A stretch of DNA of 8,875 bases from an uncultured Methanobrevibacter sp. GTDB taxonomy: Archaea > Methanobacteriota > Methanobacteria > Methanobacteriales > Methanobacteriaceae. Made by a program: the position numbers and the translations under genes. The stretch's first letter is position 1. Every line of letters starts with the position of its first letter. Below the pieces are notes generated by a model that searched no databases, was not told the DNA's origin, and worked only from the letters and a program-made list of their open reading frames with translations. Of this stretch, positions 4,392 to 8,875 are shown piece by piece. Location of the stretch: assembly GCA_904501935.1 (NCBI GenBank), contig CAJGDA010000064.1, positions 1-8,875 of the forward strand. The letters are read 5' to 3'.

Positions 4392-5426
4392 ATGAAAATT
4401 GTATCTATTGTTGGGAAAAAGAATACTGGAAAAACATCACTGACCGTAAAGGTTATTGAAGAGCTAACAAGAAGAGGGTATAAAGTAGCATCCATCAAAC
4501 ATTCCCACCACACAATGGAAATGGACAAAGAGAATACTGATACCTGGAAACATAAACAGGCTGGATCAGATGTTGTAGTAGGAATTGGTTCAACAACATT
4601 TTTCAACATAAGAAAAGAAATGGACCTTAACAGATTACTATTTTTAATTAAATATATGGATGAAGTCGATTTCGTTGTCATTGAAGGCTTTAAAAGATAC
4701 AACTATCCAAAAATTATAACCTCCCCTGATGTAAGAGACGAATATACTATAGAAGAAGTCGACTCTTTTACAATAGACCAAAAAGGTGTTGAAGAATTAG
4801 TGGACCTTATTGGAGAAAGAGGACATGACATTGTTGATACATTATATGCAAATAACTGTGGATTCAACAATGGCGAAGCTATTGCAGCTGAAATTCGCAA
4901 TGGAAATCTAGGTATTGATGAACTTGATAACGTGCATTGTTACCTTTCAATAGATGAGAAAGTTGTCGGATTAAACAGATTTGTTAGTGATTATCTGAAG
5001 CAAAATGTGTTGGGCGTTATTAACACGCTAAACCTTGACGATTATGGTGTTGAAGATATCGGTAAAATCGAATTAATCATACCTGATGCAAAAAAGACAA
5101 CTCCAAAAGATAAAAATGCAAATATCTTGATAAATGATAAAAAACTAGAAATCAACCAATTTACAAATAATATCGTGTCAAATTCAATTAATGCAATGGT
5201 TAAATCTCTTAAAACTGAAGAGGATATAAAAACTATTGATGTTGAAATATCAAATATTAATGATGGAAACCTAATCGATGCAGATATTGACCTAAAAACA
5301 AATGGCAATCCTGTATCCATCAACAAATTCAGCAGAGGAATACTAAAAGAAACTATTTTTGCAATAATAAACACCTTAAAGCTGGATGATAAAATCAACA
5401 ACATAAAAATAAAGGTGGAAGAGTGA
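4392..5426 (+). CDS. mobB: MobB-like GTPase with three repeated C-terminal modules
   Basis: MobB proteins are P-loop GTPases that assist formation or delivery of the guanine dinucleotide form of the molybdenum or tungsten cofactor. The N-terminal part (about 1-145) is typical: P-loop GKKNTGKTS at 8-16, IKHSHH at 35-40, the D-x-W-K-H-x-x-AG pattern at 50-58, and VIEGFKRYNYPKI at 96-108. The 344-residue protein is roughly twice the length of a minimal MobB. The rest includes three related units at about 181-231, 243-287 and 297-343, each with a hydrophobic strand, then LNRF/INQF/INKF, then a helix, in two cases ending INTL-x-LDD. From memory many longer MobB proteins carry one such module after the GTPase; three is unusual. 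AGGAG precedes the ATG by 8 nt, and moaA follows after 6 nt. Its neighbours encode the Fwd and Fdh enzymes that need the cofactor. Function beyond the GTPase core is uncertain. Confidence 0.87.
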   Translation: MKIVSIVGKKNTGKTSLTVKVIEELTRRGYKVASIKHSHHTMEMDKENTDTWKHKQAGSDVVVGIGSTTFFNIRKEMDLNRLLFLIKYMDEVDFVVIEGFKRYNYPKIITSPDVRDEYTIEEVDSFTIDQKGVEELVDLIGERGHDIVDTLYANNCGFNNGEAIAAEIRNGNLGIDELDNVHCYLSIDEKVVGLNRFVSDYLKQNVLGVINTLNLDDYGVEDIGKIELIIPDAKKTTPKDKNANILINDKKLEINQFTNNIVSNSINAMVKSLKTEEDIKTIDVEISNINDGNLIDADIDLKTNGNPVSINKFSRGILKETIFAIINTLKLDDKINNIKIKVEE

Positions 5427-5432
5427 TTGCAT

Positions 5433-6362
5433 ATGCTTGATGAGTTTGTAAAAGATAAATTTGAAAGACCGATAATATCACTAAGAATCACAATTACCAA
5501 CAGGTGTAACGAAAACTGCATTTACTGCCATCATGATGGAATGGTTTCTTCAAAAGACGAAATGACTCCTGATGAAATATATAAAATATGTAAAATAGCT
5601 AAAAGGTTAGGAGTCAAAAAGATCAGGCTTTCAGGCGGAGATCCATTAATCAGAAAAGATATTGTTGAAATCGTTGAAAAAATAGCTAGCCTAGATTTCA
5701 AAGACATTTCCCTTACAACCAACGGAGTGCTGCTTGGAAAATATGCTGAAAGTCTAAAAGATGCCGGTCTTGACAGGGTTAACGTGAGTCTGGACACCCT
5801 AAATCGTGACACATATAAATTCGTCACAAATATGGATTATTTGAATGACGCAAAAGAGGGCATCCTTAAAGCTGTTGAAGTTGGATTGTATCCGGTAAAA
5901 ATCAATATGGTCATAATGAAGGACATTAATCAAAATGAAATTGAAGACATGTTTTACTTCTGCAAAGAACATAATATAGTGCTTCAATTGATTGAATTAA
6001 TCGAAAGCGAAAACTGTGATGACGATAAGTTTAATGCTGAATACCACTATCCTCTAGATTCTATCGAAAAAAGATTGCTTGATATGGCTGATGATGTTAG
6101 AGAACGCAAGTTTATGCAAGGCCGTAAAAAATATTACATAAACGATGGAGAAATCGAGGTAGTCAGGCCAGTTGATAACTCCAGTTTCTGTGCAAATTGT
6201 TCTAGACTAAGGATAACACCTGACGGAAAAATAAAACCATGCCTTCTTAGAAACGATAACCTTGTTGAGTTGATTTCACATATAAGGTCTGGTGAAAGTG
6301 AAGAAGAATTAACAGAAATATTCATTAATGGAATCAACAATCGTGAACCATTTAACAAATAA
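5433..6362 (+). CDS. moaA: GTP 3',8-cyclase (radical SAM), molybdopterin biosynthesis
   Basis: MoaA performs the first step of pterin cofactor synthesis, the radical rearrangement of GTP to 3',8-cyclo-7,8-dihydro-GTP, using S-adenosylmethionine. With the ATG at 5433 as residue 1, the radical SAM cluster ligands are Cys25-x3-Cys29-x2-Cys32 (CNENCIYC). SAM-binding features follow: SGGDP (67-71), LTTNG (94-98) and VNVSLDTL (116-123). The second [4Fe-4S] cluster is held by Cys253-x2-Cys256-x13-Cys270, the pattern specific to MoaA. At 309 residues the length is normal for archaeal forms; the C-terminal double glycine of bacterial MoaA is absent. The start is ambiguous. ATG at 5433 has GTGAT 5 nt upstream and aligns better with relatives as I remember them. 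TTG at 5427 directly follows the mobB stop and has GGTGG 8 nt upstream. Either way the gene is tightly linked to mobB and ends before its own terminator. Confidence 0.93.
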   Translation: MLDEFVKDKFERPIISLRITITNRCNENCIYCHHDGMVSSKDEMTPDEIYKICKIAKRLGVKKIRLSGGDPLIRKDIVEIVEKIASLDFKDISLTTNGVLLGKYAESLKDAGLDRVNVSLDTLNRDTYKFVTNMDYLNDAKEGILKAVEVGLYPVKINMVIMKDINQNEIEDMFYFCKEHNIVLQLIELIESENCDDDKFNAEYHYPLDSIEKRLLDMADDVRERKFMQGRKKYYINDGEIEVVRPVDNSSFCANCSRLRITPDGKIKPCLLRNDNLVELISHIRSGESEEELTEIFINGINNREPFNK

Positions 6363-6444
6363 TCAGCATTCTTGTTTTTATAAAATTATTATGTTAATGC
6401 TTTTCAGTTTTTGTGCTGCTCCTATGCATATCAACAGCAGCTAA
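6363..6444. other. Start of the convergent gap after moaA
   Basis: No gene is visible. T-runs at 6374-6378 and 6409-6412 and an inverted repeat GCTGCT/AGCAGC (6415-6420 and 6436-6441, 15-nt loop) may help end the moaA transcript before the stronger terminator that follows. Confidence 0.3.
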
Positions 6445-6477
6445 GTAGGTTAAATCTTTGACCTACACAATTTTTTT
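6445..6477 (+). terminator. Terminator of mobB-moaA
   Basis: GTAGGTTAAA (6445-6454) pairs with TTTGACCTAC (6457-6466) at nine of ten positions around a 2-nt centre. ACAA and seven T (6471-6477) follow. A hairpin followed by a T-tract 80-115 bp past the moaA stop fits transcript ending. The tight centre means the RNA loop must open by a few pairs. Confidence 0.55.
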
Positions 6478-6513
6478 AAAATTTGAATGAATCCTATAAA
6501 ATTTTACAGACTT

Positions 6514-6557
6514 AAAAAAAAAGAAAAAAGGTGTATAATAAGGTAAGCCTTATTATA
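6514..6557 (-). terminator. Terminator of the fdh operon
   Basis: TATAATAAGG (6534-6543) pairs perfectly with CCTTATTATA (6548-6557) around a 4-nt loop, a 10-bp stem that covers the fdhB stop codon. On the minus strand it is followed by T6-C-T9 (complement of 6514-6529). This is a strong terminator, and it faces the moaA terminator across the convergent gap. Confidence 0.7.
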
Positions 6558-7758
6558 ACCATTTAGCTTTGGATACGTGATCAGTGAATGGAAGTGGGTC
6601 ATCACTGCCCATACCAGGGACATATCCGTAGATTTCTCTAACTTTGTTGTTTACAGTACTCCATACTTTAGCTACAGGGATTTCACATGGACATACATCG
6701 GAACATTGACCACAGTTAGTACATGCGTCAACCATGTGAACCATACGTGTTAAGTGGAAGAATGGAGCAGCAGGAGTGTATCCACCAGGTACCCATTCAG
6801 GACCTTCAGCTTCGAGACAGCAGTCTTCACAGAAACATAATGGACATGCTTCACGACAGCCGTAACATTTCATACATTTGGAGAATTCATCTTCGTACAT
6901 GTGGAATACGTCAATAATATCTCCAGTAGTGCCTGCGTAATCAACTTCTTTTTTAGCTTGAGATTCTTTTAACATAAAGTTGTTAATGTTTTCTCTGATT
7001 TTGATACCTTTTTCTTCAGGAGCGGTGGTTTCAATTAAACCTGCTTCAATAACTTTGTCTAATACTTCAGCACCTTTATCTGAGAAAATTTCTACGAAGG
7101 TAGCTTTACCAGCTAAATCGCCGATAACTCCCCAGTTACCTAAAGCTAAGTCAGCGTTGGAAGGGATTTTAAGGTTACATCTTTGACAGTTTTCTCTTCT
7201 TCCCATTCCTTGTTCTTCTAATTCATCAATTTTGAAACCTTTTTCTCCGTCAGCGGTTTCCATGATGAGTTTTCCTTTGGAAATTTCTTCTTTGACAACA
7301 TCTTTAGGATCTAATTCGTATACATCTCTAATCATGTTCATGGTTGGAACAGGTGACATAGTTCCACCACAGTTTACACCAATCATAATGACGTTGTCTT
7401 CGATGATTTTTCCTTTTTTCATCAATTCTTTGATGGTCATTGCATCACATGGTTTACATGCAACAGCAAGTTTCATGTCTCTTGCGCCATCTAAGTATTT
7501 TGATACAAATTTAGCGATGTTTAAAGTACCGCAGTGAATGGATCCTGCAGTTTTAATTACATCAGCAGGGTCAGTAACAAGGGTTGGAACACCATCATAA
7601 ATATCGTGACCTTCGGTTACACCTACAACACCGTCAACGATACCTTCTTCTAATAAGTATTTCATGATAGTAGTTACTACTCCACCGTATTCACCTTTTT
7701 CTTTGATATCTTCGATAGCAGAGTATGCGTAATACATATCGTTAATTTTTGCGCTCAT
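6553..7758 (-). CDS. fdhB: F420-dependent formate dehydrogenase, beta subunit
   Basis: FdhB carries electrons from the formate-oxidising alpha subunit through iron-sulfur clusters and FAD to coenzyme F420 in the cytoplasm. The 401-residue length is normal for methanogen FdhB. The N-terminal two thirds is an FrhB/FdhB-type F420-reducing domain, with EYGGVVTTIMKYLLEEG (23-39), Cys76, CKPC (101-104), Cys130 in VNCGG, CQRC (191-194) and LALGNWG (204-210). The C-terminal part has two ferredoxin motifs, Cys295-298-301-305 and Cys346-349-352-356. Between them is a cysteine-dense stretch CPLCFCEDCC (305-314) whose extra cysteines are Cys308, 310, 313 and 314. GAGGAG lies about 9 nt before the ATG, and the gene begins 17 nt after the fdhA stop, so the two are co-transcribed. 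The related FrhB and FqoF families share the domain, but the fdhA neighbour decides the assignment. Confidence 0.95.
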   Translation of the reverse strand: MSAKINDMYYAYSAIEDIKEKGEYGGVVTTIMKYLLEEGIVDGVVGVTEGHDIYDGVPTLVTDPADVIKTAGSIHCGTLNIAKFVSKYLDGARDMKLAVACKPCDAMTIKELMKKGKIIEDNVIMIGVNCGGTMSPVPTMNMIRDVYELDPKDVVKEEISKGKLIMETADGEKGFKIDELEEQGMGRRENCQRCNLKIPSNADLALGNWGVIGDLAGKATFVEIFSDKGAEVLDKVIEAGLIETTAPEEKGIKIRENINNFMLKESQAKKEVDYAGTTGDIIDVFHMYEDEFSKCMKCYGCREACPLCFCEDCCLEAEGPEWVPGGYTPAAPFFHLTRMVHMVDACTNCGQCSDVCPCEIPVAKVWSTVNNKVREIYGYVPGMGSDDPLPFTDHVSKAKWL

Positions 7759-7775
7759 TTAAATCTACTCCTCAT

Positions 7776-8875
7776 TTATTTACCTACTTTTACGGTGGTA
7801 GTTGCCATGTTTTCAGCCTTAATTTCAGTGTCAGTACCATCTTTGTAGACTTCTCCTTTCATTGCTACTTTTTCAGGGAGTTTTTCTACTTGAATAGCAC
7901 AAGCTTTTAATTCAACCATTTTAGATTTAGGGTCGAAAGAATCGGAGTTAGTTAATACATTTGCAGCACATTCTACAAAGTGCATTGGAATGTTTACAAT
8001 ACCTTCTCTGATATCATCAGTTACACGAGCAGGAATTGCAATTTCTCCTCTTCTTGAGAAAGCTCTTACTACTTCACCGTTGAGAATTCCTCTTGCTTCA
8101 GCATCTTTAGTGTTGATTTCGATGAAACCGGTTTTTACTTCGTTACTTAAGGTTTCACATCTTCTAGTCATTGCTGCGTGGTAGTGGAACAAGATTCTTG
8201 TAGTGGTTAATAATAATGGGTATTCGTCATCTACAGTTTCAACAGGTCCTTTGTGTTCTAATGCTTGGAAGACACCTAAACCATCTGGGTGTGCGAATTT
8301 TTCTTTGTGCATTAATGGTTGACATGGGTCGTCTTCAGAAGGACAAGGCCAGTGAAGTGCTTCAGGAGTGTCTAATCTTTCACGGTTCATACCAGCCATG
8401 ATAGGAGCACATTCTCTGATTTCTTCAAAGATGTCTTCAGCAGATTCGTAGTGGAATAATGCTCTTGGTACACCCATTCTGACAGCGATTTCTTCCATGA
8501 TTTTCCAATCTAACCATGCGCCTTCAGGTGGTTCTTGTGCTTTGTGTAAGCATTGTACTCTTCTTTCACCACTGGTGAAGGTACCTTCTTGTTCACCCCA
8601 ACCTGCTGCAGGAAGTACTACATCAGCACATTGTGCGGTATCAGTTAAGAAACATTCTTGTACAATTAACATGTCTAAGTTTTCAAGTGCTTCTTTGGTG
8701 TGTTGTACGTCTGCATCAGAGAGAACTGGGTCTTCCCCGTGGATGTATAATACTTTTAAGTCACCAGCGTGAGCAGCGTTCATCATTTCTACTAAGGTTA
8801 AACCAGGAGTGGTTGGTAAGTTTACTTCCCATCCTTCGCCACTGTAGTAGTCGTTGAACCATGCAGTAGTTTCTG
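7776..8875 (-). CDS. fdhA: Formate dehydrogenase alpha subunit, C-terminal part (5' end outside window)
   Basis: FdhA is the catalytic subunit that oxidises formate to CO2 at a molybdenum or tungsten bis-pterin guanine dinucleotide site. About 365 codons are visible, and the frame stays open to the window edge. The Met codons at 8781-8786 are internal: residues upstream (for example NLPTTPGLTLVE) belong to the same protein. Family features are YIHGEDPVLSDAD, ADVVLPAAGWGEQEGTFTSG and ERRVQ near the start, and a C-terminal molybdopterin-dinucleotide-binding domain with LLLTTTRILFHYH, NTKDAEARGI and IPMHF. The N-terminal [4Fe-4S] site and the metal-ligand Cys or Sec residue lie outside the window, so they cannot be judged. 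The fdhB gene follows after 17 nt. Confidence in the family is high. Confidence 0.93.
   Translation of the reverse strand, partial: ETTAWFNDYYSGEGWEVNLPTTPGLTLVEMMNAAHAGDLKVLYIHGEDPVLSDADVQHTKEALENLDMLIVQECFLTDTAQCADVVLPAAGWGEQEGTFTSGERRVQCLHKAQEPPEGAWLDWKIMEEIAVRMGVPRALFHYESAEDIFEEIRECAPIMAGMNRERLDTPEALHWPCPSEDDPCQPLMHKEKFAHPDGLGVFQALEHKGPVETVDDEYPLLLTTTRILFHYHAAMTRRCETLSNEVKTGFIEINTKDAEARGILNGEVVRAFSRRGEIAIPARVTDDIREGIVNIPMHFVECAANVLTNSDSFDPKSKMVELKACAIQVEKLPEKVAMKGEVYKDGTDTEIKAENMATTTVKVGK

Noticed and set aside
5042..5521. 159-codon minus-strand frame opposite mobB and moaA
   Set aside because: It is a hydrophobic, Ser/Ile-rich antisense shadow of two genes with clear family motifs and has no ribosome site context of its own.
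8781..8786. ATG codons as the start of a complete gene at 7776-8786
   Set aside because: The frame continues upstream to the window edge with FdhA-like residues, and the visible part lacks the N-terminal half of the family.

Overview
The window looks like the chromosome of a hydrogenotrophic methanogen of the order Methanobacteriales, most likely Methanobrevibacter. It is AT-rich, with very AT-rich intergenic DNA, archaeal TATA boxes, Shine-Dalgarno sites of the GGAGGTGAT type, poly-T terminators, and genes for formylmethanofuran dehydrogenase and F420-dependent formate dehydrogenase. The genus is an inference from gene order and base composition; no search was run.

Layout. (1) Positions 1-2190, minus strand: the promoter-proximal part of a tungsten formylmethanofuran dehydrogenase operon in the order fwdH-fwdF-fwdG-fwdD. 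fwdD reaches the window edge, and fwdA, fwdC and fwdB would be expected beyond it. (2) 2191-2625: a 435-bp gap with the fwd promoter, two copies of a 17-bp palindrome and the terminator of the next unit. (3) 2626-3844, minus strand: a second two-gene iron-sulfur unit, made of a 63-residue ferredoxin and an eight-cluster polyferredoxin that parallels FwdF. (4) 3845-4391: a 547-bp divergent gap with two near-perfect copies of the same palindrome and several TATA boxes. (5) 4392-6362, plus strand: mobB-moaA, two molybdopterin cofactor genes. (6) 6363-6552: a convergent gap with a terminator for each side. (7) 6553-8875, minus strand: fdhB and the C-terminal part of fdhA, whose 5' end lies outside the window.

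How it fits together. Fwd reduces CO2 to formylmethanofuran with low-potential electrons carried through FwdF and FwdG. Fdh oxidises formate to CO2 and passes the electrons to F420. Both enzymes use a tungsten or molybdenum bis-pterin guanine dinucleotide cofactor; MoaA starts its synthesis and MobB is an accessory protein for its nucleotide-bearing form. The window is therefore a cofactor-plus-client-enzyme island with an unusual number of [4Fe-4S] binding motifs (22 in the four ferredoxin-type proteins and FwdH).

The most interesting signal is a 17-bp palindrome, TGTGTAGT-A-ACTACACA. It occurs four times, only in the two gaps around the second polyferredoxin unit, and sits beside the promoters of fwd and mobB-moaA. 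The first fwd gene, fwdH, encodes a helix-turn-helix domain fused to a two-cluster ferredoxin, so it is a natural candidate for the regulator that reads this site and senses redox or metal state. That link is inference. Other points of note are a threefold repeated tail on MobB and altered cysteine spacing in both proteins of the second iron-sulfur unit.
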